DNA of 64,000 nucleotides from Halomicrobium salinisoli (GCF_020405185.1 NZ_CP084463.1:2914001-2978000), one strand, 5' to 3'. Numbered from the stretch's first letter, positions 45,991 to 56,131 are shown. Notes: a model not told the origin generated them from the sequence alone. Numbers and translations: made by a program.

Positions 45991-47031
45991 TCAGTCCTTG
46001 CCGACGAAGTGGCCCTGCTCGTCGCGCTCCTGCTCCTGGGCCGAGCGCTTGCCGCCGCGCGAGCGGGCTTCCTGAGTCAGTCCCTGCGTGTTGCCCTGCT
46101 GGCCGCTGCTTCCCTGGTTGCTGCTATGCCGGTCGCCGCTCTGGCTCTGCTGTCCGCTGCTCTGCTGGTACTGCTGACCGCTGCCCTGGCGGCTCTGCTG
46201 CTGGCGCTGCTGACCGCCCTGCTGACCAGCGAACTGACCTTGCTGGTCGCGCTGCTGGCTCTGCGCCGAGTGCTGGCCGCCGCGACTGCGACCCTGCTGG
46301 CCGCCGGACCGCTGGCCGCCCTGCTGGCGTTGCTGGCCATACTGACTGCCCTGCTGGCGTTGCTGGCCTCGCCGTCCACCCTGGTGCTGCTGGCCTCGTC
46401 GTCCACCTTGGTGCTGCTGGCCGCCCTGCTGACCCGTGAACTGACCTTGCTGGTCGCGATGCTGGCTCTGGGCCGAATGCTGGCCGCCGCGACTGCGGCC
46501 CTGCTGACTCCCGCGCTGCTGGTGCTGCTGGCGACCCTGCTGCTGACCTCGCTGCTGGCCGCCCTGCTGCTGGCCGCCCTGGTGGCCCGTGAACTGGCCC
46601 TGTTGTCCGCGCTGCTGGCTCTGTGCCGAGTGCTGGCCGCCGCGACTGCGACCCCGCTGGCCGCCGAACCGCTGACCGCTCTGCTGCTGGCGACCCTGTT
46701 GCTGGTGCTGCTGGCCGCCCTGCTGACCCGTGGACTGGCCCTGTTGTCCGTGCTGCTGGCTCTGGGACGAGTGCTGGCCGCCGCGACTGCGACCCTGCTG
46801 GCTCCCGCGCTGCTGGCCGCCCCGCTGGTGTTGCTGGCCATACTGACCGCCCTGTTGCTGGCCGCCCTGCTGGCTGCCCTGTTGCTGGCTGCCCTGCTGA
46901 CCTGTGAACTGGCCCTGCTGGTCGCGCTGCTGGCTCTGGGCCGAGTGCTGACCGCCGCGACTGCGGCCCCGCTGCTGGTTCTGTCGTCCGCCCTGTCCGC
47001 CTCGGTTCTGGTTCTGGTTGCGTCGTGACAT
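45991..47031 (-). CDS. Gln/Gly/Arg-rich protein with six SRGG-type repeats
   Basis: A 346-residue protein made almost entirely of Gln, Gly, Arg, Ser and His. A 24-26-residue motif (GRSRGGQHSAQSQQRDQQGQ and a short FTG tail) occurs at residues 22-47, 80-105, 127-152, 178-203 and 247-272. A charged final copy is at 323-346 (RSRGGKRSAQEQERDEQGHF). Copies are joined by QQG-rich spacers. The motif resembles KGG/Con-10-type stress repeats, but this is only a resemblance. With many Arg and few Asp or Glu it is basic, opposite to its neighbours. The reading frame is intact with a clean ATG and stop. Two palindromes precede the start. It could be a disordered stress or condensate-forming protein. Confidence 0.7.
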   Translation of the reverse strand: MSRRNQNQNRGGQGGRQNQQRGRSRGGQHSAQSQQRDQQGQFTGQQGSQQQGSQQGGQQQGGQYGQQHQRGGQQRGSQQGRSRGGQHSSQSQQHGQQGQSTGQQGGQQHQQQGRQQQSGQRFGGQRGRSRGGQHSAQSQQRGQQGQFTGHQGGQQQGGQQRGQQQGRQQHQQRGSQQGRSRGGQHSAQSQHRDQQGQFTGQQGGQQHQGGRRGQQHQGGRRGQQRQQGSQYGQQRQQGGQRSGGQQGRSRGGQHSAQSQQRDQQGQFAGQQGGQQRQQQSRQGSGQQYQQSSGQQSQSGDRHSSNQGSSGQQGNTQGLTQEARSRGGKRSAQEQERDEQGHFVGKD

Positions 47032-47041
47032 GGTGAGAATC

Positions 47042-47087
47042 GTGACCCTACTGGGTCACCTGACTGCTCCGCGTCCCTCGGAGGGAC
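47042..47087 (-). promoter_or_regulatory. two perfect palindromes before the Gln-rich gene
   Basis: GTGACCC (47042-47048) and GGGTCAC (47053-47059) form a 7-bp inverted repeat with a 4-base spacer, beginning 11 bases before the ATG. GTCCCTC (47073-47079) and GAGGGAC (47081-47087) form a second with a 1-base spacer. No TATA element is clear. They could be operators or hairpins in the leader. Confidence 0.45.
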
Positions 47088-47398
47088 CGTGTGAGGGTAT
47101 CCGCCGAGCTACGGAGATGCTTCTGCTTGCCTCTGCAGGCCAGATGACACGTGGCGCGCTCCGCCCGGACTGAGCCGTGGCGCGCGATCAGAACATCAGG
47201 CGCACCGACCGACGCGGGCGGCGCGGGCGGGTCGCTGTTGCCGCGTAGACGGCAGTTGCGAAACCGTCGGACGCCGGAGGCGACCGGAACCGGACCGGCG
47301 ACCCCGTCGGACGGACACGCGGAACTCCCTGAAGGCCGAACGCTGAAGTGTCGTCGCGGTGGCCTCCCGGTCCGCGCGCCGACGGCGTCGGCGCGGAC
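47088..47398. other. gene-free stretch with nothing recognised
   Basis: About 310 bases between the palindromes before the Gln-rich gene and the stop of the small zinc-protein gene. Short open frames exist on both strands but lack starts, promoters or recognisable motifs. I see no RNA gene or repeat here. Confidence 0.4.
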
Positions 47399-47593
47399 TC
47401 AGTAGCCGCCGCCGTCGCTGAAACAGCGCCCGCACTTGCTCGCCTCTCGAGCCGAGAGGGCCCGGTCGACGTCGATCCGGTCGAGTCGCTCGTCGGCGAC
47501 GTGTCTCGTCGCCCCGCACGCCGTCCTCGCTCTCGCCTCTCGGTTGCGGTGCCTGTGAACCGTGTTCGTCCCCGTGTTCAGAACGCCGTTCAT
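47399..47593 (-). CDS. possible small zinc-binding protein
   Basis: A 64-residue frame starting MNGVLNTGTNTVHRH. The C-terminal part has one Cys in TACGATRHV, then ERLDRIDVDRALSAREASKC and GRCFSDGGGY, giving a C/H...CxxC pattern of a small treble-clef or zinc-ribbon protein of the kind common in haloarchaea. The start is chosen as the first ATG after the repeat-derived region. Longer frames extend into hairpin-repeat locus C and are probably not translated. Confidence 0.5.
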   Translation of the reverse strand: MNGVLNTGTNTVHRHRNREARARTACGATRHVADERLDRIDVDRALSAREASKCGRCFSDGGGY

Positions 47594-47689
47594 GTCGATT
47601 GGTACCACACGCTTCGCAATAGGAACGGTCCCAAACCACGTTGGGTTCCGGACGGGCAGTGATCGGGGCCTCCACGCTCGCATTTTCGG

Positions 47690-47935
47690 CGGCCCCTGGC
47701 TTCGCTCGGGCCTGCCCTGCTCACGGGTCGCTTCGCTCCCCGTTCGCAATCAAGGCGGCCCGGCCTGCGGCCGCGCCGCCCTGCTCACGGCTCGCAGTGC
47801 TCGCCGCTCGCACAATCGGCGGCCCCTCACTGCGCTCGGTCCCGCCCCGCTCACGGGTCGCTTCGCTCCCCGTTCGCACGTCCGGAGACGCCTCGCTGCG
47901 CTCGGCGTCTCCCCGCTCACCCCGGCGAAAAGGCT
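47690..47935 (-). repeat. dispersed GNA-loop hairpin repeat, locus C
   Basis: The core GAGCGAAGCGACCCGTGAGC occurs twice on the minus strand (47719-47738 and 47849-47868). A 9-bp perfect hairpin lies at 47884-47912 (arms GGAGACGCC/GGCGTCTCC around the 11-base loop that reads GAGCGCAGCGA on the minus strand). A variant copy is at 47783-47802. It fills the gap between the small zinc protein and the zinc-ribbon membrane protein. No gene is seen in 47594-47963. Confidence 0.75.
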
Positions 47936-47963
47936 AATTGCGCCCCGTTCGACCGTGGAACCG

Positions 47964-48509
47964 ATGCGAGAGGATCCCCGCTGCCCGCACTGCGAAGAGA
48001 AGGTCAGCGCCACGGCCGCGTGGTGCATGCACTGCGGGCGCAACTTCGAGTCGCCGGTGAACGCCGGGAGCGACGGCGCGCTCGACGACCTGCTCGGGTC
48101 CGCGGTGACCGACGCCGGCGCGTCCGGATCGAGCGCGTCCGGCGAGGTCGGCGACCTCGGCGACGTCCTGGCGGTGCTGGACCGGTCCAGTGAGACGCGG
48201 CAGGGACTGGTCATGGCCGTCGCCGGCGCGACCTGGGTCGTCTTGTCGGTGGCGACCGGCGCGAACGGGGTCGTCGCGCTGCTGGCGAGCGCCGCCTTCG
48301 GCTACTACCTCTTCCAGCTGGACGACGCCGCGACCGTCCTGGTCCGGAGCGTCTACGGGGCCGCCGCGCTGGTCGTGGCCCTCCAGCTGTTCGTCGCCGT
48401 CTCCGGCGGCGGGGGGCTCCCGGCGCTGCTGGACGGCGGCGCGCTGGTGGTCGTCGTGGGACTCGTCGTCGCCGGGCAGTGGCTCGAGGGCCGCGTCGAA
48501 TCGCGGTGA
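47964..48509 (+). CDS. zinc-ribbon membrane protein
   Basis: A 181-residue protein. An N-terminal zinc ribbon with Cys7, Cys10, Cys21 and Cys24 (CPHCEEK and CMHCGRNF) is followed by an acidic linker and about four membrane helices from residue 78 onward. This is a common haloarchaeal layout of unknown function. The ATG at 47964 has a TATA-like CTAATTG about 30 nt upstream. Confidence 0.72.
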   Translation: MREDPRCPHCEEKVSATAAWCMHCGRNFESPVNAGSDGALDDLLGSAVTDAGASGSSASGEVGDLGDVLAVLDRSSETRQGLVMAVAGATWVVLSVATGANGVVALLASAAFGYYLFQLDDAATVLVRSVYGAAALVVALQLFVAVSGGGGLPALLDGGALVVVVGLVVAGQWLEGRVESR

Positions 48510-48659
48510 CGGGCACGGCACCGGCGGGCGACGGCCGAGCAACCGCGGGAGTCGTGAACGATCCGCACGACTGCGGCGGCGGCGGCGCGCCGGCGACCGA
48601 AGCGGCATCATAACTACCATACCCTCCGGTCGAGAGGTACGCCACACTAGGTGGTCTAC

Positions 48660-49772
48660 GTGACAGAGAAACGCGAGTACACGGGCGACTATCCCGACAA
48701 GACGCTGTACATCCCGGGTCCGACCGAGGTGCGCGAGGACGTCATCGAGGAGATGAGCCAGCCGATGTTCGGCCACCGGATGGACCGGATGACGGACCTC
48801 TACACGACCATCGTCGAGGACACGAAGGACTTTCTCGGCACCGACAACGAGGTCATCGTCCTCACGGCGTCGGGCACGGAGTTCTGGGAGGCCTCGACGC
48901 TCAACCTCGTCGACGAGAACATCCTCGTGCCGACCTGCGGGAGCTTCAGCGAGCGCCACGCGAACGTCGCCGAGCGCCTCGGGAAGAACGTCGACCGCCT
49001 CGAGTACGACTGGGGCGAGGCGATCAAGCCCGAGGACATCCGCGCCGAGCTCGAGGAGAGCGACACGCACTACGACGTCGTCGCGACCGTCATGAACGAG
49101 TCCTCGACCGGCGTCCGCAACCCCATCGAGGAGATCGGCGACGTCGTCGCGGAGTACCCGGACACGTACTTCGTCGTCGACGCCGTCTCCGCGCTGGGCG
49201 GCGACTACGTCGACATCGACGAACACGGGATCGACGTGATCTTCGCGTCCACGCAGAAGGCCTTCGCGATGCCGCCGGGACTGGCCGTCTGCGTCGTCAG
49301 CGACGAGGCCTACGAACGCGAACTCGAGAAGGACTCCGCCTCGTGGTACGGCGGCTTCCAGCGCACGCTGGACTACTACGACCGGAAGGGCCAGACCCAC
49401 TCCACGCCGGCCATCCCGATCATGCTGGCCTACCGCAAGCAGATGAAGCACATGCTCGAGGAGGGCCACGAGGGCCGCGACGAGCGCCACCGCGAGATGG
49501 CCGAGTACACCCGCGAGTGGGCCCGCGAGCACTTCGACATGTTCCCCGAGGAGGGCTACGAGTCCCAGACGGTGTCCTGCATCGAGAACACGCAGGGCAT
49601 CGACGTCGCCGAGACCATCGAGGCCGTCTCCGAGGAGTACGACTTCGTCTTCTCGAACGGCTACGGGTCGGAGCTCGGCGAGAAGACGTTCCGCATCGGC
49701 CACATGGGCGAGCACGACCTCGAGTCGATCAAGGCGCTGACCGACGCGATCGAGGACGTCGCGGGGCTGTAG
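48660..49772 (+). CDS. class V aminotransferase (serine-pyruvate/alanine-glyoxylate type)
   Basis: A 370-residue PLP enzyme with N-terminal LYIPGPTEVREDVIEEM, PLP-binding Lys200 in FASTQKAFAMPPG and C-terminal FRIGHMG. Members transfer the amino group of serine or alanine to pyruvate or glyoxylate. The GTG at 48660 was chosen because AGGTGGT (48649-48655) lies four bases upstream; a GTG at 48651 inside that site is the alternative. The stop codon is followed directly by hairpin-repeat locus D. Confidence 0.85.
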   Translation: MTEKREYTGDYPDKTLYIPGPTEVREDVIEEMSQPMFGHRMDRMTDLYTTIVEDTKDFLGTDNEVIVLTASGTEFWEASTLNLVDENILVPTCGSFSERHANVAERLGKNVDRLEYDWGEAIKPEDIRAELEESDTHYDVVATVMNESSTGVRNPIEEIGDVVAEYPDTYFVVDAVSALGGDYVDIDEHGIDVIFASTQKAFAMPPGLAVCVVSDEAYERELEKDSASWYGGFQRTLDYYDRKGQTHSTPAIPIMLAYRKQMKHMLEEGHEGRDERHREMAEYTREWAREHFDMFPEEGYESQTVSCIENTQGIDVAETIEAVSEEYDFVFSNGYGSELGEKTFRIGHMGEHDLESIKALTDAIEDVAGL

Positions 49773-49944
49773 GTCGGGAGATTCCGACCGGAGGGAGGAA
49801 TCTCCGAACGGCCGAGCGGGAGTGAGCGAAGCGAACGACACGCGAGGCGGGCTCGACCGCAGGGAGAGGCCACCGAACAAGCGAGCGGGGAACGCAGTGA
49901 CCCGCGAGCGGTCGGGAGATTCCGACCGGAGGGAGGAATCTCCG
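49773..49944 (+). repeat. dispersed GNA-loop hairpin repeat, locus D
   Basis: It begins with the first base after the aminotransferase stop. An exact 34-base direct repeat (49773-49806 and 49911-49944) contains a perfect 9-bp hairpin, GGAGATTCC/GGAATCTCC, around GACCGGAGGGA. Between the copies is hairpin 49885-49905 with arms GCGGG/CCCGC around GAACGCAGTGA, where the inner pair is A:T instead of G:C. The gap to the next gene holds no other feature. Confidence 0.8.
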
Positions 49945-49988
49945 GATTGCCGGGCAGCCCGTGAGCCGGGGCGAAATGAGACAGCAGG

Positions 49989-50459
49989 TCACAGTCGCGC
50001 GTGAACGGCGACGGCGGCGTTGGCGACCACGCCGAGGAGCGAACAGAGCACACCGGCGGCCGCCAGCAGGATCCAGGCGCCGAACAAGACCGACGTGATG
50101 CGCAGCGCGAGCGGATTTCCGTTCGCCCAGTCCGCCGTGAAGTGGGTGAGTCCCATCGAGAACGCTATCGCGAGCGACGAGAGGACGCCGAAGACGACTC
50201 CGCCTTGGAGGAAACGCCGCGGCCACGTCGCCAGCGGGACGACCACCTCGTGAATCACCAGGAGGGCGGCCTCCGCCAGGCCGAGCAGGCTGAACAGGCC
50301 GGCTACGAGGACGAACCCCGCGAACAGTCCGGCGGCGAACGAGTCCCCGGGCGAGTCGAGCGAGACGGACCGCATCACGTAGATCACGACTCCGAGACCG
50401 GCGAGGTGAACGAGCGCGCCGATTGCGGCGATCTGATACGAGCGGGACAGGGACCGCAT
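49989..50459 (-). CDS. hypothetical four-helix membrane protein
   Basis: A 156-residue protein with four hydrophobic segments (about residues 10-30, 42-68, 84-105 and 122-150). No domain recognised. The ATG at 50459 has TATA GCATTTATCC (minus strand, 50481-50490) about 26 nt upstream, so it is likely a leaderless gene. Confidence 0.6.
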   Translation of the reverse strand: MRSLSRSYQIAAIGALVHLAGLGVVIYVMRSVSLDSPGDSFAAGLFAGFVLVAGLFSLLGLAEAALLVIHEVVVPLATWPRRFLQGGVVFGVLSSLAIAFSMGLTHFTADWANGNPLALRITSVLFGAWILLAAAGVLCSLLGVVANAAVAVHARL

Positions 50460-50572
50460 GCTTCCGGGCTCTCCTCGGCTGGATAAATGCTTCCGGGTCC
50501 CGGACGGTGGCCGAATCGGCGGGCTGTCCGGGCGTCCCCGGGACGAGCCAAGCGGTCACCCGTCGCGGCGCT

Positions 50573-51379
50573 TCAGGCAGACGGCGCGGCCACCCGCTCG
50601 GCCGCTGCCCCCAGCGTCGCCTCGCGGACGTCCGCGCGGGCCCGGGCGACGACGGTCTCGCCGGCGTAGACCCGGTGGCCCAGATCGATCGCCAGGTCCT
50701 CGCGGTCGTACTCTGGCGGGAAGACGAGGTCGAACCGGCTGCTGAAGGAGATGTGGCCGATGCGCTGGCCGCGCTCGACGTCCTCGCCCGGCTCGACGTA
50801 GGAGTAGGTCCGGCGAGCGAAGGCGCCGGCGATCTGTTCGGCCTCCCAGCTCGCGGTTCGTTCGCTTCGCTCACTCCCGCTCGCTCTGTCCGAGGCCTCC
50901 CCGCGGTCGGCCTCGCTGCTCACGGGTCGCTTCGCTCCCCGTTCGCTCGTTCCGAGGCCGCTCGCTTCGCTCGCGTCCTCGCGGAACGAAAAGCGGAGCC
51001 GCTCGTTTCGCTCGGACTCCTTGCGGAAGGCCAGCTTGTTCGCGCCGGGCTCGTGCTCGACCGCCTCGACGACGCCGTCCATCGGCGCCCGGTTGACGTG
51101 GACGTCCCGGCCGCGCATGTAGATACCGAGGCGGAGTCGGCCGTCGTCCTCCTCCCGGATCACGGCCACGCGGCCGTCGGCCGGCGCGACCACGCCCGCG
51201 GGCGGCGTCTCGCGGTCGGGGTCCCGGTGGAAGACGAGGACGCCGAGGGTAGCGGCGCCGAAGACGGCGCTCGACTGCCAGGGGACCGGGACGGCGGGGA
51301 CCAGCCAGAGCACCAGCGCCGCGAGGGCCGCCAGAGCGGGTATCGCGGCCCAGCGGAGGCTTCCGCGTGCGAATCGCAT
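50573..51379 (-). CDS. asd: archaetidylserine decarboxylase with an in-frame repeat insertion
   Basis: A 268-residue archaeal homologue of short phosphatidylserine decarboxylases, making archaetidylethanolamine. It has two N-terminal helices and the core motifs PADGRVAVI, GIYMRGRDVHVNRAPMDG, GANKLAF, ARRTYSYVEPGEDVERGQRIG and HISFSSRFD (the longer of these are seen in pieces). The usual self-cleavage site is Gly-Ser; the equivalent here reads Ser-Ser (FSSRFD), which may be a haloarchaeal variant or unprocessed form. Residues about 134-177 (DNA 50849-50980) are an Arg/Glu/Ser-rich insert that coincides with hairpin-repeat locus E. In haloarchaea this enzyme is linked to lipid anchoring of surface proteins. 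TATA is 29 nt upstream. Confidence 0.85.
   Translation of the reverse strand: MRFARGSLRWAAIPALAALAALVLWLVPAVPVPWQSSAVFGAATLGVLVFHRDPDRETPPAGVVAPADGRVAVIREEDDGRLRLGIYMRGRDVHVNRAPMDGVVEAVEHEPGANKLAFRKESERNERLRFSFREDASEASGLGTSERGAKRPVSSEADRGEASDRASGSERSERTASWEAEQIAGAFARRTYSYVEPGEDVERGQRIGHISFSSRFDLVFPPEYDREDLAIDLGHRVYAGETVVARARADVREATLGAAAERVAAPSA
50849..50980 (-). repeat. dispersed GNA-loop hairpin repeat, locus E, inside the decarboxylase gene
   Basis: Hairpins at 50891-50915 (arms CGAGGCC/GGCCTCG) and 50922-50942 (arms ACGGG/CCCGT around the complement of GAGCGAAGCGA) lie within the coding sequence. A third imperfect one follows toward 50980. The length is in frame and no stop is introduced. 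Confidence 0.8.
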
Positions 51380-51403
51380 GGCGGGACGGTCCCCCCAGCC
51401 CGG

Positions 51404-51413
51404 GATAAGTTTT
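51404..51413 (-). promoter_or_regulatory. TATA promoter of the decarboxylase gene
   Basis: The minus strand reads AAAACTTATC centred 29 nt before the ATG at 51379. The same AAAACTTAT core is used by the two small membrane protein genes near 10 kb. Confidence 0.6.
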
Positions 51414-51434
51414 CTGTAGCCGGGGCGAAAATAA

Positions 51435-53738
<2,304 letters not shown>

Positions 53739-53814
53739 CCGGCGGCGTTCGCTGCGTACTGTTCGGTTCAGCACCGCCGCTGTTCGGCCGGAAAACGGGA
53801 AGAGAGAGCCGGAG

Positions 53815-54192
53815 TTAGAAGGGGGCTTCGGGGCCTTCGTCGTCGTCGTCGCCGATGGAGCCGCCGCGGGAGTCGCTGGGCATCGACGGGCTCATGCCGC
53901 CGGCGCCGCCGGCCATCCCCTCGGAGCCCTCCATGCCGGTGTTGGCGTGGACGGTGTCGATCTCCGGGATCTCCTTGGTCATGCGGGTCTTGATCGCCTG
54001 GATCGTCATCGGCGAGATGCCACAGCCGGAACACGCGCCGCCCAGCTGGATCGTGACGGAGCCCTCCTCGCGGTCGAGGTCCTGAATCGCCGCGCTGCCG
54101 CCGTGCATCTGGATCTGCGGGAAGTTCCGGCGCAGGAAGTTCGTGATCCGCTCGCGCAGGTCGTCGCCGCCGTCGTCGGTCTCGGTGCTCAT
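53815..54192 (-). CDS. nifU: NifU C-terminal domain-like iron-sulfur scaffold
   Basis: A 125-residue protein. The Nfu-type domain fills residues 8-90 with the CxxC motif GGACSGCGIS (Cys54 and Cys57), which binds an iron-sulfur cluster for transfer. A Gly/Met/Ser-rich linker and an acidic tail (DDDDEGPEAPF) follow. It is likely a cluster carrier. A small Cys-bearing frame lies 28 bases upstream on the same strand. Confidence 0.88.
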   Translation of the reverse strand: MSTETDDGGDDLRERITNFLRRNFPQIQMHGGSAAIQDLDREEGSVTIQLGGACSGCGISPMTIQAIKTRMTKEIPEIDTVHANTGMEGSEGMAGGAGGMSPSMPSDSRGGSIGDDDDEGPEAPF

Positions 54193-54220
54193 AGTAGCTA
54201 CTGGTAGTCCGCGACGGGGC

Positions 54221-54445
54221 TTAGACCTTTGGACTCACACCTTCGTCGGCCGGTCGTGCAGGAGCTACAACAGGAAACGGGGCGCGAATTCGGTCGACGG
54301 CGTCCCGTAGCTGGTCGGAGAGGGTATCGAACAGCACCTCGCACTGGTCGCAGAACGAGCCGTTATACTCGCAGTTTGAAATGTGAAACGACGCCGTCCG
54401 GCCGGGGTGCGACGGGTCCGTTCCCCGTCGACCGATGGCGGTCAT
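54221..54445 (-). CDS. possible small Cys-containing protein
   Basis: A 74-residue frame starting MTAIGRRGTD with FHISNCEYNGSFCDQCEVLF, three Cys that could bind metal, and a helical SDQLRDAVDRI. It is divergent from the lipoprotein gene at 54487 and directly upstream of the NifU-like gene. A longer in-frame ATG at 54481 is an alternative start. The composition is reasonable but no family is recognised. Confidence 0.4.
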   Translation of the reverse strand: MTAIGRRGTDPSHPGRTASFHISNCEYNGSFCDQCEVLFDTLSDQLRDAVDRIRAPFPVVAPARPADEGVSPKV

Positions 54446-54486
54446 CGATGGCAAAGCATATACCGAGTTCGGGTAACTCACCTGCC

Positions 54487-54948
54487 ATGTCTCCGACGCG
54501 CAGGGAGGCCCTGCTCTCGGCGGGTGGACTGGGGATGGCGCTGCTGTCGGGCTGTAACGGCGTTCTCGGCGGGAACTCGCGACTGACGCTTACCCTGCTG
54601 AACTTCGACGACGAGTCACACGTACTCGACCTCGTACTTCTGGAGGCGGACGGGAACGAACACTCCGAATCGGTTGTACTGCGCGAGGAATTCGAGTTGC
54701 CGTCCGACGACAGCGAGGAGGTCGGCGCAATCGAGAAGCCCGATCTCGTCCGGAGCCGGAAGTACCTCGTCCGGGCGTCGCTCAGGGACGACGAATCGGT
54801 TCGGGACGTCTATCACTTCTATCCTGACTGCGGTGATCGCGACGAACCGGGCGAAGAACTCTACGTGGAGGTCCACCGGGAGGACGACGACGCGGAGCCC
54901 GACATCGGGTTCAAGCAGAACCGCTGCAGTGATTCGTCGTGGTTCTAG
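54487..54948 (+). CDS. Tat-type lipoprotein of unknown function
   Basis: A 153-residue protein. TRREALLSAGGLGMALLSGC gives a twin-arginine signal and lipobox Cys23. The mature part (about 130 residues) begins with RLTLTLLNFDDESHVLDLVL and is beta-rich and acidic. Two further Cys occur (DCGDR and NRCSD). A CATATA element (54457-54462) lies about 27 nt upstream. Confidence 0.65.
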   Translation: MSPTRREALLSAGGLGMALLSGCNGVLGGNSRLTLTLLNFDDESHVLDLVLLEADGNEHSESVVLREEFELPSDDSEEVGAIEKPDLVRSRKYLVRASLRDDESVRDVYHFYPDCGDRDEPGEELYVEVHREDDDAEPDIGFKQNRCSDSSWF

Positions 54949-55015
54949 AGTACGTCGATCCCCCAGACCTACGTCGGAGGAGCCTGTGGCGTCGACCAGT
55001 GACCGGAGGACAACT

Positions 55016-55684
55016 GTGACCGAACGCGAGGACGTCAAGAAACTCGTCGAGCGCCACTGGAACGGCCGCGCGGAGACGTTCGACGACGAAGCCCACCACG
55101 GCATCCACGGCGAGGACCAGCACGAGCGGTGGCTGTCAGTCCTCGACAGGTGGACGGGCGAGGCGCCGCAGCGGGTCCTTGACGTCGGGTGCGGGACGGG
55201 CGTCATCTCGCTCCTGCTGGCGGGCCTCGGCCACGACGTGACGGGCGTCGACGTCGCCCCGGCGATGCTCGAGCAGGCCCGGGACAAGGCGCACCGCGCC
55301 GGCCTGTCGGTCGAGTTCCAGCGCGGCGACGCCGAGGTGCTCGCGGTCCGGGACGACGCGGTGGACCTGGTGACGGCGCGGCACCTCCTCTGGACGCTCC
55401 CGGACCCGGAGACGGCGCTGCGGGAGTGGCAGCGCGTCGCCGGCCCGGGCGGTCGAATCCTCCTGATCGAGGGGTTCTGGGACCACCCCGAGCCCTGGGA
55501 CGAGTACGAGGAGGTCCACGGCGACCTGCCGCTGTACGACGGCCGCCCGCCCGGGGAGCTACGCGAGGTCCTCGAAAAGGCGGGGCTCCGGGACGTCGAA
55601 CACGAACCGCTGGACGATCCGGTGCTGTGGGGGCGGGAGCCGCGCCACGAGTACTACGCGATCGCGGGGACCGTCCCGCGCTGA
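55016..55684 (+). CDS. class I SAM-dependent methyltransferase
   Basis: A 222-residue methyltransferase with SAM motif I VLDVGCGTGVISLLLAGLG (residues 54-72), GDAEVL and the post-I acidic VTGVDVAPAML. The substrate is not evident; small-molecule (UbiE/type 11) methyltransferases look alike. The GTG at 55016 has a good Shine-Dalgarno, GGAGGA (55005-55010), five bases upstream. Confidence 0.82.
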   Translation: MTEREDVKKLVERHWNGRAETFDDEAHHGIHGEDQHERWLSVLDRWTGEAPQRVLDVGCGTGVISLLLAGLGHDVTGVDVAPAMLEQARDKAHRAGLSVEFQRGDAEVLAVRDDAVDLVTARHLLWTLPDPETALREWQRVAGPGGRILLIEGFWDHPEPWDEYEEVHGDLPLYDGRPPGELREVLEKAGLRDVEHEPLDDPVLWGREPRHEYYAIAGTVPR

Positions 55685-55729
55685 TACGGACTGTCGACGC
55701 TGCGTCCGTATGAGAGAAGTGGGGCCCGT

Positions 55730-56050
55730 CTACTCCTCGAAGCCGAAGATCAGCCGGTGCTGGCGCTCCAGCTCGTCGACGTACCGGTCGAGCACGGTCG
55801 ACAGCTTCTCGTCGTCGACGATGATCGCCGTCACGCGCTCGGTCGGATCCTCGGGCAGGTCGATGCCGAACTCGCCGTCGCCCTCGTAGACCGGCTCGGA
55901 CTCGTTGAGGATCTGCTGGTCGATGGCGTGGATCAGCTCCGAGTCGTACTGGTCGTTCATCACCTCGAAGGCCTGCTTGTAGGCCTTCTGGAGCTCCGTG
56001 AAGTAGTGCTGGTACTTGTCCTCGAACTTCTCCGGGTCGAACTCGGCCAT
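55730..56050 (-). CDS. DUF5783 family protein
   Basis: A 106-residue acidic soluble protein starting MAEFDPEKFEDKYQHYFTEL with RVTAIIVDDEKLSTVLDRYV. It fits the haloarchaeal DUF5783 family. Leaderless start: minus-strand CTTTTTAGG (56072-56080) is 28 nt before the ATG. Function unknown. Confidence 0.75.
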   Translation of the reverse strand: MAEFDPEKFEDKYQHYFTELQKAYKQAFEVMNDQYDSELIHAIDQQILNESEPVYEGDGEFGIDLPEDPTERVTAIIVDDEKLSTVLDRYVDELERQHRLIFGFEE

Positions 56051-56131
56051 GTAGAGGGGTCAGCGAGCGCACCTAAAAAGTCGGCCGATGAGCGGCCAGC
56101 GGTCGACGGCGGTCGTCAGACGAGATGGGGG

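Noticed and set aside
45991..47031. CRISPR array suspected from regularly spaced repeats
   Set aside because: Repeats are in frame, of unequal spacing, encode Gln/Gly text and their spacers are also repetitive; no cas genes nearby.
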